This document shows, piece after piece, positions 25,200 through 34,592 of a DNA stretch of 64,000 bases. The notes beneath the pieces are model-generated. The model saw only the letters and a program-made list of their open reading frames with translations. It was not told the DNA's origin and searched no databases. The DNA lies in assembly GCF_005484985.1 (NCBI RefSeq), contig NZ_CP027942.1, positions 2,108,001 through 2,172,000 of the forward strand, in the 5' to 3' direction. This stretch comes from Agrococcus sp. SGAir0287. Lineage in GTDB: Bacteria; Actinomycetota; Actinomycetes; Actinomycetales; Microbacteriaceae. The first letter of the stretch is position 1; every line of letters starts with the position of its first letter. The translations under genes and the position numbers were made by a program.

Positions 25200-26047
25200 C
25201 CACCGCAGCCACGACCGACGCCGCCGACGCGCGTCGCGCCACCTACCGCGAGACCTCGCACCGCGTGACCTTCGGCGGTGCCGTGCGTGCCGAGTGGATC
25301 AAGCTCACGAGCGTGCGCTCGATCGGCTGGGCGATCGCGATCGCCGTCGTCATCACGGCGGGGCTCGGCGCGCTCGTGACGTTCGCGACCCTCGCGACGG
25401 CCCCGGAAGGCGCGATCGAGCAGGGTCTGTTCCAGGAGATCCCGCTCGCGTCGCTCGGCGCATCCGGACTGCTCGTGTCGCAGCTCGTGTTCGCCGTGCT
25501 CGGCGTCATCGCCATGACCGGCGAGTACGGATCCGGGCAGATCCGATCCTCGCTCACCGCCGTGCCCGCCCGCACGCCCGTGCTCGCCGCGAAGGCGCTC
25601 GTCCTGGGGCTCATCGCGTTCGTCGCGAGCGCCGTCGCCCTGACGATCGGGATGCTCGCGACGGTCGGCATCGCCCTCGCGTTCGGCGTCGAGGCATCGA
25701 CGATCGACATCGACGCATCCGTGCCCTTCGCGGTGCTCGCCGGCGCCGTCTACCTCGCGCTGCTGACGGTCTTCTCGCTCGCGATCGGCACCCTCGTGCG
25801 CTCCGGTGCCGGCGCCATCGCCATCGCGCTCGGCGTGCTGCTCGTGCTGCCGACGATCGTCGGCCTCATCCCCCTCGAGTGGGTGCAGGATGCGTCGCCG
25901 TACCTGCTGCCGAACGCGGGCATGACGATGTCGATGCCCGGCGCCGACCCCGGCGAGGACTTCTGGCGGGCGCTCGCGGTGACGATCGCCTGGCCCGCCG
26001 TCGCCCTCGTCGGCGCCGCCGCAGCCCTCGTGCGCCGCGACGCGTAG
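25196..26047 (+). CDS. ABC transporter permease
   Basis: A 283-residue membrane protein with about six transmembrane helices. The N-terminus (VRAEWIKLTSVRS) is the hallmark of ABC-2-type permeases paired with CcmA-like ATPases. The EYGSGQIRSSLTAVPAR loop after helix 2 is also typical. It starts inside the ATPase stop codon. The substrate is unknown. Confidence 0.88.
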   Translation: MTTAATTDAADARRATYRETSHRVTFGGAVRAEWIKLTSVRSIGWAIAIAVVITAGLGALVTFATLATAPEGAIEQGLFQEIPLASLGASGLLVSQLVFAVLGVIAMTGEYGSGQIRSSLTAVPARTPVLAAKALVLGLIAFVASAVALTIGMLATVGIALAFGVEASTIDIDASVPFAVLAGAVYLALLTVFSLAIGTLVRSGAGAIAIALGVLLVLPTIVGLIPLEWVQDASPYLLPNAGMTMSMPGADPGEDFWRALAVTIAWPAVALVGAAAALVRRDA

Positions 26048-26050
26048 GGT
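26045..26050 (+). promoter_or_regulatory. Possible internal -10 element before histidine kinase
   Basis: TAGGGT, sharing the permease stop codon, lies 8 nt before the kinase GTG at 26059. It could give a separate leaderless kinase transcript; the operon layout alone would also serve. Confidence 0.3.
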
Positions 26051-26058
26051 CGAGCATC

Positions 26059-27315
26059 GTGACGAGCGTGACCGGCACCCCCGACGTCAGCGTCGGGGGT
26101 GCCGTCGCGCTCCCTCGCCCTCCCGGCGTGCTGCGGCGCTTCACGGCGCGCCACCCGCGCCTCGTCGACTGGACGCTCGCCATCGGCACGCAGCTGCCGG
26201 TGCTCGCGATCGGCATCGTCATCGCCGCAGTCGACCTCACGCAGCGCATCGACGGCCTGCTCATGGTCGCGGCCGCCGTCGTCGCGGGCGGCGCCCTGCT
26301 GTGGCGGCGGCGCTGGCCGCTCGCCGTCGTCCTCGTCATCAGCGCGCTGCTCGCGCTGCCGACGCACGTCGTCGTCGGCGCGTTCGTCGCCGTGTACGTC
26401 GCGCTCTACTCCCTCGGCGCGTACGGGCGCACCCTGCACGTGTGGCTCGGCGTCGCCGGTGCAGCGGTCGCCTCGCTCGTGTCGACGCTGGTCGTGCCCG
26501 CCATCGAGACGATGGACGTCGGGCCCGTGGTGTCGATCAACCTCGTCGGCATCGCATCCTTCGTCGTCGCCGTGCTGCTCGGCACGTCCGTGCGCGCCAG
26601 GCGCGCCTACGTCGCCGCCCTCATCGCCCGCGCCGACGACATGGCGCGCGACCGCGACCGGCAGGCGCAGCTCGCCGTCGCCGCCGAGCGCGCTCGGATC
26701 GCTCGCGAGATGCACGACGTCGTGAGCCACGGCCTCACCGTCATGGTCACGCTCGCGGAGGGATCCGCGGCGCAGGTCGCGCGCGACCCCGAGCGGGCGG
26801 GTGCCACGATGCGGCGCGTCGCCGACGCCGGACGCGACTCGCTCGCCGAGATGCGCAGGCTCCTCGGCGTGCTGCGCGAGCCGGGCGACGGCGCCGAGCT
26901 CGCGCCGCAGCCGGCCGCGGGCGACCTGCAGGCGCTCGTCGCATCATTCCGCGACGTCGGCATGCCCGTGCGGCTCACGACGTCCGGCCCTGCGATCGCC
27001 GACTCGGCGCTCGCGCTCACGGTCCACCGCATCGTGCAGGAGGCGCTCACGAACGCCATGCGCCACGCCTCCGACGCGGGCCGCGTCGAGGTCGACGTGC
27101 GGCACGGCGCAGGCGTCGTTCGGGTCGAGATCGTCGACGACGGCTCGGGAGCCCCCGCATCCACCACCGGCGCCGGCCGCGGCATCGTCGGCATGCGCGA
27201 GCGCGCGGCGCTCTTCGCCGGCGACGTCGCAGCCGGCCCACGAGAGCCCTCCGGATGGCGCGTCGTCGCCACCCTCCACGAGTCCCCGTCCCCAGTGCAG
27301 GAGCGGCCCGCATGA
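26059..27315 (+). CDS. Sensor histidine kinase (HisKA_3 type)
   Basis: A 418-residue kinase with about four to five N-terminal transmembrane helices (about 38-180) and no sizeable outside domain, then the HisKA_3 dimerisation helix with His219 in REMHDVVSHGL and a C-terminal HATPase domain (HRIVQEALTNAMRHA, GRGIVGMRERA). Short-loop kinases of this kind usually sense within the membrane or via a partner transporter. It is followed by its response regulator with an ATGA overlap. Confidence 0.92.
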   Translation: MTSVTGTPDVSVGGAVALPRPPGVLRRFTARHPRLVDWTLAIGTQLPVLAIGIVIAAVDLTQRIDGLLMVAAAVVAGGALLWRRRWPLAVVLVISALLALPTHVVVGAFVAVYVALYSLGAYGRTLHVWLGVAGAAVASLVSTLVVPAIETMDVGPVVSINLVGIASFVVAVLLGTSVRARRAYVAALIARADDMARDRDRQAQLAVAAERARIAREMHDVVSHGLTVMVTLAEGSAAQVARDPERAGATMRRVADAGRDSLAEMRRLLGVLREPGDGAELAPQPAAGDLQALVASFRDVGMPVRLTTSGPAIADSALALTVHRIVQEALTNAMRHASDAGRVEVDVRHGAGVVRVEIVDDGSGAPASTTGAGRGIVGMRERAALFAGDVAAGPREPSGWRVVATLHESPSPVQERPA

Positions 27316-27962
27316 CCATCCGCATCGCCCTCGTCGACGACCAGGAGCTCGTGCGCCTCGGCTTCCGCATGGTGCTGGAGGCGGAGGACGACGTCGAGGT
27401 CGTCGGCGAGGCCGGCGACGGCGCCGCGGGCGCGGCGCTCGCGGCGCGCGGCGACGTCGACGTCGTGCTCATGGACGTGCGCATGCCGGGCGTCGACGGC
27501 ATCGCAGCGACCGAGCGCATCACGGCGCGACCCGAGCATCCGAAGGTGCTCGTGCTCACGACGTTCGACCTCGACGAGTACGCCTACGCGGCGCTGCGAG
27601 CGGGCGCGAGCGGCTTCCTGCTGAAGGATGCGCGGCCTGCGGAGCTCATCGCGGCGATCCGCGCGGTGCACGCGGGCGACGCCGCGCTCGCCCCGACGGT
27701 GACGCGGCGCATGCTCGAGCACTTCGCCTCCGCCGCGCCCGCGAGCGCCGACGCGTCGGTGCTCGACGTGCTGACGCCGCGCGAGCGCGAGTTCCTCGTG
27801 GCGATCGCCGAGGGGCTCACGAACGACGAGCTCGCCAGGCGCTTCGTGCTGTCGGAGTCGACGGTGAAGACCCACGTCGGTCGGCTGCTCCGCAAGCTCG
27901 ATGCGCGCGACCGCGTGCAGCTCGTGATCCTCGCCTACGACCTGGGCCTCGTCGGCCGCTGA
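27312..27962 (+). CDS. LuxR-family (NarL/FixJ) response regulator
   Basis: The 216-residue regulator has a receiver domain (phospho-acceptor Asp55, Lys105 in GFLLKDA) and a C-terminal LuxR helix-turn-helix (LTPREREFLVAIAEGLTNDE, then FVLSESTVKTHVGRLL). It is the partner of the upstream kinase and probably activates the ABC exporter operon it ends. Downstream lies the family C repeat region. Confidence 0.94.
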   Translation: MTIRIALVDDQELVRLGFRMVLEAEDDVEVVGEAGDGAAGAALAARGDVDVVLMDVRMPGVDGIAATERITARPEHPKVLVLTTFDLDEYAYAALRAGASGFLLKDARPAELIAAIRAVHAGDAALAPTVTRRMLEHFASAAPASADASVLDVLTPREREFLVAIAEGLTNDELARRFVLSESTVKTHVGRLLRKLDARDRVQLVILAYDLGLVGR

Positions 27963-27977
27963 CCCTTCGGTCGCTCA

Positions 27978-28407
27978 CGTATCGCAGGCGATTCCGGCCC
28001 ACGAGGGAGCATCGCCCCTGTGAGGCGAGATCGCCTGCGAAACGCGAACCGGATGCGGTCCGCTCACGGTTCGCAGGCGATCAGGATGGGTCGAGGGAAG
28101 CTACCCCTCCGCCACCCCGAATCGCCTGCGAAACGCTCTCCACGCGCGCGTCCCCACCACGTTTCGCAGGCGATTCGGCGTCATGAGGGAACATCGCCCT
28201 CGTGAGGCGAGATCGCCTGCGAAACGCGAAACGGATGCGGTCCGCTCACGTATCGCAGGCGATCCGCGTTGGTCGAGGGAAGATGCCCCTCCGCCACCCC
28301 GAATCGCCTGCGAAACGCTCTCCACGCGCGCGTCCCCACCACGTTTCGCAGGCGATCCAGCGCCACGAGGGAACATCGCCCTCGTGAGGCGGGATCGCCT
28401 GCGAAAC
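27978..28407. repeat. Repeat family C: ten alternating inverted 15-16-mers
   Basis: The motif ATCGCCTGCGAAACG and its reverse complement alternate ten times at about 27979, 28029, 28068, 28120, 28158, 28208, 28246, 28302, 28341 and 28392. The order nests in a larger direct duplication of about 180 bp (compare GAGGCGAGATCGCCTGCGAA at 28021 and 28200). Inverted copies carry TATCGC, TTCGC or TTTCGC ends. The gap 27963-28486 lies between convergent genes and holds no evident gene. Adjacent copies can form hairpins. Confidence 0.85.
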
Positions 28408-28486
28408 GCACACCGCGCGGGGACGGGCCGCAGCCGCGACCCCGGTCCGACGCCGCCTCAGCTACGCCGCCTCAGTGACGCCCGCG

Positions 28487-29071
28487 TCAGCGACGCCGCT
28501 TCAGGCGCCTCGTCATCGTGATGGTGCCGAGCCAGCGATCGAACTTGAAGCCGACCTTGCCCATCCGTCCCGTCTCGCGGAAGGCGAGGCGCTCGTGCAG
28601 CGCCACCGACGCCTCCGCCTTCTCGTCGGCGATGACCGCGATCATCTCCTTGCAGCCCGCGAGGGTCGCCGCATCGATGAGCGCGACGAGCAGCGCCTTG
28701 CCGAGGCCGCGGCCCGTGGATGCGGGCGCGAGGAAGATGGAGTGCTCGACGATCGTGCGGTAGGCGCTGCGCGGCTTCCACGGCTCGGCGAGCGCGTAGC
28801 CGAGGATCGTGCGCGTGCCCGACTCGGCGACGAGGAACGGCAGTCGCAGCCGCTCGAGCCCGTCGAACGTGCGGCGCCACTCCTGCAGCGTCTTCGGCCG
28901 GTCCTCCAGCGTGACCGACGAGTTCAGCACGTAGTGGGCGTGGATGGCGCGCACCGAGGGGATGTCGCGCACGGTCGCGGGGCGGATGACGTACGAGAAC
29001 TCGGGCTCGGCTCGCACGGTGCGCAGGTGTCGCGGCAGGACGCGTCGCGGCTCGTACTCCTCGGGCAGCAT
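28487..29071 (-). CDS. GNAT family N-acetyltransferase
   Basis: A 194-residue acetyltransferase of the phosphinothricin-acetyltransferase-like GNAT branch. It has IRPATVRDIPSVRAIHAHYV, then VEHSIFLAPASTGRGLGKAL with the acetyl-CoA loop (RGLGKAL), and ALHERLAFRETGRMGKVGFK near the end. The acceptor is unknown. The ATG lies 2 nt after the ung stop, so it ends that operon. Confidence 0.85.
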   Translation of the reverse strand: MLPEEYEPRRVLPRHLRTVRAEPEFSYVIRPATVRDIPSVRAIHAHYVLNSSVTLEDRPKTLQEWRRTFDGLERLRLPFLVAESGTRTILGYALAEPWKPRSAYRTIVEHSIFLAPASTGRGLGKALLVALIDAATLAGCKEMIAVIADEKAEASVALHERLAFRETGRMGKVGFKFDRWLGTITMTRRLKRRR

Positions 29072-29073
29072 GC

Positions 29074-29748
29074 CTACTCCAGTCGCCAGTCGATGGGGGC
29101 GGCGCCCTGCTGCTGCAGCAGCTCGTTCACGCGCGAGAAGGGCCGGGAGCCGAAGAAGCCGCGCGACGCCGACAGGGGCGAGGGATGCGGGCTCGCGACG
29201 ATCGGGGTGCTGGCGAGCAGCGGCGCGAGCGCCCCCGCCTTCGCGCCCCAGAGCACGGCGACGAGCGGCTGCGGGCTGCGCGCGAGCGCTGAGATCGCCG
29301 CGTCGGTCACCGCCTCCCAGCCCCATCCGCGGTGCGCGTCGCTCGTGCCGGCGCGCGTCGTGAGGACGCGGTTCAGCAGCAGCACGCCCTGATCGGCCCA
29401 GCGGCTGAGATCGCCGTGCACGGGCGCGGGGATGCCGAGGTCGGCCTCGAGCTCGCGGTAGATGTTCTGCAGCGAGCGCGGCACGGGCCGCACGGCGGGG
29501 TCGACCGAGAACGACAGCCCGACGGCGTGGCCGGGCGTGGGATAGGGATCCTGCCCGACGACGAGCACGCGCACGTCGGCGAGCGGGCGCTCGAAGGCGC
29601 GCAGGACGCGCGGCCCCTCCGGCACGTACGGCCGGCCCTCGGCGACCTCCTGGCGCAGTCGCTCGCCGAGCTCGCGGATCGTCGGCTCGACGGGCGCGAG
29701 CGCCTCCGCCCAGCCGCGGTCGACGAGCTCGGCGAGCGGACGCGTCAT
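29074..29748 (-). CDS. ung: Uracil-DNA glycosylase, family 1
   Basis: The 224-residue enzyme removes uracil from DNA. It has the water-activating motif [13 protein letters not shown] (Asp67), LLLNRVLTT (uracil-binding Asn) and [18 protein letters not shown] (the intercalation-loop region). All key residues of family-1 UDG are present. The ATG overlaps the stop of the S51 peptidase gene. Its operon also carries an aminotransferase and a GNAT, an unusual setting for ung. Confidence 0.95.
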   Translation of the reverse strand: MTRPLAELVDRGWAEALAPVEPTIRELGERLRQEVAEGRPYVPEGPRVLRAFERPLADVRVLVVGQDPYPTPGHAVGLSFSVDPAVRPVPRSLQNIYRELEADLGIPAPVHGDLSRWADQGVLLLNRVLTTRAGTSDAHRGWGWEAVTDAAISALARSPQPLVAVLWGAKAGALAPLLASTPIVASPHPSPLSASRGFFGSRPFSRVNELLQQQGAAPIDWRLE

Positions 29749-30455
29749 CGGCCGCCCAGCACCGCGACCTGCACGTGCGGGCCGTCCTTGGTGCACACGT
29801 ACACGTTGCCCTCGCCGGCGGCGACGAGCGCCTGTGCGCCCGCGACGAGCGACGTGCGCTCGTCGATCGCCACGGTGCGCTCGGCGAGCTCGGCGTCGAC
29901 GATCGCGACGGCCCGGCCGAGGTTCCCGTACTGCGCGGCGTGCACGTCGACGACGACGTCGACGAGGCCGAGGCCCTCCTCGAGCGTCACCTCGTCGAGC
30001 CCCTCCGACGACGGCTGCTGCGTCACCTCGACGCCGCCGATGCGCCAGCCGCCCAGCAGCGCGACGTCGCCCGCGATCATCGCGCCCGCCGAGAAGCCCG
30101 CGTAGGGCGTGCCGTCGGCGACGAGCTCGCGGATGGCCTGCGCGGCCGGCATGACCGCGGCGTGGTAGCCCGGCGTGAGGCCGCCGCCGACGAAGATGGC
30201 GTCGCCGCCCAGGAGGTCGTCGGCGGCGAGCACGCGGTCGGCGGCGAGCTGCACGAAGCGGAGCTCGCAGCCGTGCTTCGCGAGGTCGGCGCGATACTCG
30301 TCGTGCCAGCCCTCGCCCTCGGCGACCGTCTCGGCCCACAGCACGACGACGATCGTGGGCGTGCCGCCCGCGCGCTCCCGCGCCTCCTCGACGAAGCGTC
30401 CCGTCCAGGCCGACTCGTCCTCGGCCCATCCACCGCCGATGAGGTGCACGCTCAC
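29745..30455 (-). CDS. Peptidase S51 (dipeptidase E/cyanophycinase-like)
   Basis: A 236-residue class I glutamine amidotransferase-like protein of the S51 family. It has [10 protein letters not shown] at the N-terminus, [15 protein letters not shown] and the nucleophile elbow [12 protein letters not shown]51 members cleave Asp-X dipeptides or cyanophycin units. The GTG overlaps the aminotransferase stop (GTGA). The peptide substrate is not known. Confidence 0.85.
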   Translation of the reverse strand: MSVHLIGGGWAEDESAWTGRFVEEARERAGGTPTIVVVLWAETVAEGEGWHDEYRADLAKHGCELRFVQLAADRVLAADDLLGGDAIFVGGGLTPGYHAAVMPAAQAIRELVADGTPYAGFSAGAMIAGDVALLGGWRIGGVEVTQQPSSEGLDEVTLEEGLGLVDVVVDVHAAQYGNLGRAVAIVDAELAERTVAIDERTSLVAGAQALVAAGEGNVYVCTKDGPHVQVAVLGGR

Positions 30456-31798
30456 GCGGCGACCTCGGCGAGCGCCTCGTCGTAGATCGCGAGCGCCTGG
30501 CGCGCCTCGTCCTCGGTCACGACGCACGGCGGCACGACGTGGATGCGGTTGTCCGCCGCGAACGGCAGCAGCCCGCGCCGCAGCAGCGCGCCCTTGAGCG
30601 CGCCGATGACGTCGGCGCCGACCGGCTCGCGCGTCTCGGGGTCGGCGACGAGGTCGAGCGCCCAGAAGACGCCGACGCCGCGCACCTCCCCGATCATGCG
30701 GTGCCGCTCGGCGAGCGCTGCGAGCCCCGGCCCGAGCACGTCCTCGCCGATGCGGTGCGCGTGGTCGACGATGCCCTCCGACTCCATGGCGTCGAGCGTC
30801 GCGACGATCGAGGCCGCCGCGAGCGGGTGGCCGGAGTACGTGAGGCCGCCCGGGAAGACGCGGCGCGTGAAGGTGTCGTGGATCTCGGGGCTCACGACGA
30901 CGCCGCCGACGGGCACGTAGCCCGAGTTCACGCCCTTCGCGAAGGCGATGAGGTCGGGACGCACGTCGTGGGCGTCGTGCGCGAACCACTGGCCGGTGCG
31001 GCCGAAGCCCGCCATGACCTCGTCCATGATGAGCATCGCGCCGAAGCGATCGGCGAGCTCGCGCAGACCCGCGAGGTACCCCGGCGGCGGCACGATGACG
31101 CCCGCGGTGCCGGGGATGGCCTCGACGAGGATCGCGGCGACGGACTCGGGCCCCTCCGCCTCGATGACGCGGCGCATGTGGTGCAGCGCGCGCTTGCACT
31201 CCTGCTCGAGCGTCTCGGACCAGAACTCGGAGCGGTACAGGAAGGGTCCGAACGCGTGCACGTGCCCGCGCGCGAACTCGTTGGGCACGCGCCGCCAGTC
31301 GCCGGTCGCGACCACGGCCGCACCGGTGTTGCCGTGGTACGAGCGGTAGAGCGAGACGACCTTGTCGCGGCCGGTGTGCAGGCGCGCCATGCGGATGGCG
31401 TTCTCGATCGCGTCCGCCCCGCCGTTCGTGAAGAACACGCTCTGAAAGCCGGGTGCGTGCGACAGGATCGCCGCGGCCGCCTCGCCCCGCACGAGGTTCG
31501 TCGTCGCCGGCGCGACGGTCGTGAGCACCTCGGCCTGCGCGCGGATGGCGGCGACGACCTTCGGATGCTGGTGGCCGATGTTCGTGTTCACGAGCTGGCT
31601 CGAGAAGTCGAGGTACTCGCGCCCCTCGTGGTCCCACACGCGGGTGCCGAGGCCGCCGGCGATCGCGAACGGGTTCGTCTGGCCCTGCACGGACCAGGAG
31701 TGGAAGACGTGCGCATCGAGCGCGCGGGCACGGTCCCCCGCGCTCGGATCCGCCTCGTGGCCCGAGGGCATCGCGTCGTTCAGCACCGTGTCGGTCAT
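30452..31798 (-). CDS. Class III PLP-dependent aminotransferase (beta-alanine/GABA-type)
   Basis: A 448-residue omega-aminotransferase: [16 protein letters not shown] binds the cofactor phosphate, Asp259 in [14 protein letters not shown] pairs with the pyridine nitrogen, and Lys288 in [14 protein letters not shown] is the PLP Schiff-base lysine. Placed just after the dihydropyrimidinase/ureidopropionase operon, it could convert beta-alanine to malonate semialdehyde. Substrate choice is inferred from context. GAAGGAG precedes the ATG. Confidence 0.9.
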   Translation of the reverse strand: MTDTVLNDAMPSGHEADPSAGDRARALDAHVFHSWSVQGQTNPFAIAGGLGTRVWDHEGREYLDFSSQLVNTNIGHQHPKVVAAIRAQAEVLTTVAPATTNLVRGEAAAAILSHAPGFQSVFFTNGGADAIENAIRMARLHTGRDKVVSLYRSYHGNTGAAVVATGDWRRVPNEFARGHVHAFGPFLYRSEFWSETLEQECKRALHHMRRVIEAEGPESVAAILVEAIPGTAGVIVPPPGYLAGLRELADRFGAMLIMDEVMAGFGRTGQWFAHDAHDVRPDLIAFAKGVNSGYVPVGGVVVSPEIHDTFTRRVFPGGLTYSGHPLAAASIVATLDAMESEGIVDHAHRIGEDVLGPGLAALAERHRMIGEVRGVGVFWALDLVADPETREPVGADVIGALKGALLRRGLLPFAADNRIHVVPPCVVTEDEARQALAIYDEALAEVAA

Positions 31799-31822
31799 GG
31801 ATGCTCCTTCGAAGGGCCATGC

Positions 31823-31852
31823 GGGAGGGGCGGGGCATCGCCCGCCCCTCCC
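31823..31852 (-). terminator. Hairpin between ABC importer and aminotransferase operons
   Basis: GGGAGGGGCGGG (31823-31834) pairs perfectly with CCCGCCCCTCCC (31841-31852) around a 6-nt loop. It lies 17 bp after the substrate-binding protein stop and may terminate, or only attenuate, transcription into the aminotransferase operon. It lacks a U-tract. Confidence 0.75.
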
Positions 31853-31869
31853 ACGCTAGGACATGCGGC

Positions 31870-33015
31870 CTACTGGCCGCCCTCGTTCAGGGTGACCTCG
31901 ATGGGCTCGTAGTCGGCGCCGGTCACGTCGACCCCTTCGTCCTCGAGGTTCGCGATCGCCTGCTCGACGTACGTCGTGTCGTACGCCGTGTCCGGCGGGT
32001 CGGTCGTGATGACGGTCGAGCCGTCCTGGTTCGGCGTCGACAGCGAGATCTCGACCGTCTGGTCCCACGCGTCCTGGTCGAGCATGCCGATGCCGCCGGG
32101 CGACGGCCAGATGAGCGCGTTGACCTCGTTCACCATCCACAGCTGGTGGCTCGCGCCGAGCTGGCTGCCGGCGTCGACGACGATCTGCGCCGCCTCCTCG
32201 GGGTTGTCGCGCGCGTAGATCCAGCCCTCGAGCGACGCCTCGAGGAAGGCGACGGTCGTCTCCTGGAACGCCTCGTCCTGCAGCGCCTCCGTGTTCGCCC
32301 AGATCGCGTCCTGCAGCATGGCGACGCCGACCTCGTTCCAGTCGATGACCGTGAAGTCGTCGGCCGTGTAGAGCTCGCCCGTGTCGGGGTCCACCGTCTC
32401 GAGCAGCTGCGCGTACTCGTTGTACGACATCGCCTGCGCCGCGTCGATGTCGCCGGAGAGCAGGCCCGACATGTCGAACGCCTGCTGCACGAGCGTCGCG
32501 TCGGTCATGGGATCGAGGCCCGCCTCGCCCATGCCCGCGAAGAGCTCGAACTCGTTGCCGAAGCCCCACGAGCCGACGTTCCGGCCGGCGAGGTCCGCGG
32601 GATCCTCGATGCCCGCATCGGCGAACGACACCTGGAGGGTGCCGGAGCGCTGGAAGATCTGACCGACGTTCGTGATGCCGGCACCGGCCTCGATCGAGGC
32701 GAGCGCCTTCGGCACCCAGGCGATCGCGAAGTCCGCCTGGCCGTCGGCGAGCACGGTCTGCGGCACGATGTCGGCACCGCCCTCCTGGATCGTCACGTCG
32801 AGGCCGTGGTCCTCGTAGAAGCCCTGGTCGATCGCGGCGTAGTAGCCGGCGAACTGCCCCTGGGCGAACCACTGGAGCTGGAGGGTGACGGGCGTGAGCC
32901 CGTCGGCGCCCTCCTCGGGTGCGTCGTCGCCGCCGCTCGAGCAGGCGCCGAGCACGAGCGCGGCGGCGCTCGCGGCGGCGAGGACGGCGAACGCCCTGGT
33001 GGATGTGCGGTGCAT
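31870..33015 (-). CDS. ABC importer substrate-binding lipoprotein (NMT1/THI5-like)
   Basis: A 381-residue lipoprotein with a signal peptide and lipobox LGACSSGG (Cys about 25), then an NMT1/THI5/SsuA-like periplasmic-binding fold: LQLQWFAQGQFAGYYAAIDQ is close to the pyrimidine-precursor binders of the ThiY type. With the neighbouring hydantoinase and ureidopropionase it probably captures a pyrimidine, hydantoin or ureide. It lies 9 bp after the permease, with GGGGAGA before the ATG. Confidence 0.88.
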   Translation of the reverse strand: MHRTSTRAFAVLAAASAAALVLGACSSGGDDAPEEGADGLTPVTLQLQWFAQGQFAGYYAAIDQGFYEDHGLDVTIQEGGADIVPQTVLADGQADFAIAWVPKALASIEAGAGITNVGQIFQRSGTLQVSFADAGIEDPADLAGRNVGSWGFGNEFELFAGMGEAGLDPMTDATLVQQAFDMSGLLSGDIDAAQAMSYNEYAQLLETVDPDTGELYTADDFTVIDWNEVGVAMLQDAIWANTEALQDEAFQETTVAFLEASLEGWIYARDNPEEAAQIVVDAGSQLGASHQLWMVNEVNALIWPSPGGIGMLDQDAWDQTVEISLSTPNQDGSTVITTDPPDTAYDTTYVEQAIANLEDEGVDVTGADYEPIEVTLNEGGQ

Positions 33016-33024
33016 GGGTCTCCC

Positions 33025-33786
33025 CTATCTCACGGTGCTGGTCGCTCGAGCGCGGGAACGCTCGAGCAGGAGGGTGGCGCAGTAGAAGATCAGGCCCAGC
33101 ACGACCGCGGCGAGCACGTAGCTCCACGCGCGGGCGTAGCCGGATTGGGCGGCGGCGGAGGCGATGCGCGAGCCGAGGCCGTTCTGGAGGCCGCCGAAGT
33201 ACTCGGCGACGACCGCCGAGATGACGGCGAGCGACGACGCGACGTTGAGGCCGGTGAAGACGTACGGCAGGGCGCCCGGCAGCGTGAGGTGCCACGTGAC
33301 CTGCCACCCCGACGCGCCGTTCGCCCGCAGCAGGTCGCGGTGCACGGGATCCGAGCGCCGCAGGCCGCGGAGCGTGTTCACGAAGATCGGCACGAAGGCG
33401 GCGATCGCGACGACGACCTGCCTGGGCGTCTCGCTCGCGGCGCCGAACATCGTGCCGAGCACGGGCGCGAGCGCGACGATCGGCACGACGGCGATCGCGG
33501 CGACGAGCGGCTCGACGATCGACTGCAGCCAGCGGATGCGCGAGGCGAGCGCCGCCATCGCGATCGCGAGGATCGCTCCGCCCACGAGGCCCACGAGCGC
33601 GTTCGTGCCGGTCGCGAGGCCCGCCTGCACGAGGCCGGGCAGGATGATCGCGACCTGCGCGCCGATCGCCGACGGCGCCGGCAGCAGGTACGGCGGGATG
33701 TCGAGCAGGGCGACCGCCGCCTCCCAGACGACGAGCAGCACGACCCCCAGCGCGATCGGCGCCAGCACCCGTGCCGCGGCGCTCAT
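33025..33786 (-). CDS. ABC importer permease 2 (ThiX/SsuC-like)
   Basis: A 253-residue permease with six helices and the BPD-transport EAA-type loop (LRRSDPVHRDLLRANGASGWQ). It starts inside the ATPase stop codon. It is the second of two permeases flanking the ATPase, so the importer probably has a heteromeric membrane part. Confidence 0.9.
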   Translation of the reverse strand: MSAAARVLAPIALGVVLLVVWEAAVALLDIPPYLLPAPSAIGAQVAIILPGLVQAGLATGTNALVGLVGGAILAIAMAALASRIRWLQSIVEPLVAAIAVVPIVALAPVLGTMFGAASETPRQVVVAIAAFVPIFVNTLRGLRRSDPVHRDLLRANGASGWQVTWHLTLPGALPYVFTGLNVASSLAVISAVVAEYFGGLQNGLGSRIASAAAQSGYARAWSYVLAAVVLGLIFYCATLLLERSRARATSTVR

Positions 33787-34592
33787 CGCGTCTCCACCCC
33801 GCGCGCAGCCGTCCCGTCCGGGGCGGCCTCGGGGCCGTGCAGCGCCTCGCGCACGGCCGTCACCGACGCGAAGAACGCGTCGGCCTCGCGGATGTCCTCC
33901 GCCGCATCCATCCGCCGGCGCTCGATGGCGATGACGTCCGTGATGCGCCCGGGCCTGGGCGACATGACGACGACGCGGTCGGAGAGGTACACCGCCTCGG
34001 GGATGGAGTGGGTCACGAACACGACGGCCGCCTCGGTCTCGGCCACGATGCGCCGCAGCTCGCCCTGCAGCCGCTCGCGCGTCATCTCGTCGAGGGCGCC
34101 GAAGGGCTCGTCCATGAGCAGCAGGCGAGGATGCTCGGCGAGGGAGCGGGCGATCGCGACGCGCTGCTGCATGCCGCCGGAGAGCTGGTCGGGATGCCGG
34201 TCGGCGAACTCGCCGAGGCCGACGAGCTCGAGCAGCTCCGTCGACCGCGCGCGTCGCGCGGCGGCCGCGACGCCGTGCAGCTGCAGCGGCAGCTCGACGT
34301 TCTGCCGCACGGTGCGCCACGGCAGGAGGCCCGCCTGCTGGAAGGCGATGCCGTACGCGTGGTCGAGCCGCGCCGCCCGGGCGCTGCGCCCGAAGACCGA
34401 CACCTCCCCCGCCGTCGGCTCGTCGAGGTCGGCGACGAGCCGCAGCAGCGTCGACTTGCCGCAGCCCGACGGGCCGATGAGCGAGACGAACTCGCCGTCC
34501 GCGACCGTGAGGTCGACGGTGTCGAGCGCGCGCACCTCGCCCCGCCGCGTCGCGAACACCTTGGTCGCGCCGCGCACCTCCACCGCGGTCAT
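33783..34592 (-). CDS. ABC importer ATP-binding protein (SsuB/ThiZ-like)
   Basis: A 269-residue ATPase: Walker A GPSGCGKST, Q-loop AFQQAGLLPW, signature QLSGGMQQRVAIARSL, Walker B LLLMDEPFGALD and VFVTHSIPEAVYLSDRV. This matches nitrate/sulfonate/taurine-type importers. Stop and start codons overlap with both permeases. Confidence 0.93.
   Translation of the reverse strand: MTAVEVRGATKVFATRRGEVRALDTVDLTVADGEFVSLIGPSGCGKSTLLRLVADLDEPTAGEVSVFGRSARAARLDHAYGIAFQQAGLLPWRTVRQNVELPLQLHGVAAAARRARSTELLELVGLGEFADRHPDQLSGGMQQRVAIARSLAEHPRLLLMDEPFGALDEMTRERLQGELRRIVAETEAAVVFVTHSIPEAVYLSDRVVVMSPRPGRITDVIAIERRRMDAAEDIREADAFFASVTAVREALHGPEAAPDGTAARGVETR

Noticed and set aside
27978..28407. Possible CRISPR array
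   Set aside because: The 15-mers alternate in orientation, are too short, have similar rather than unique spacers, and no cas gene is nearby.
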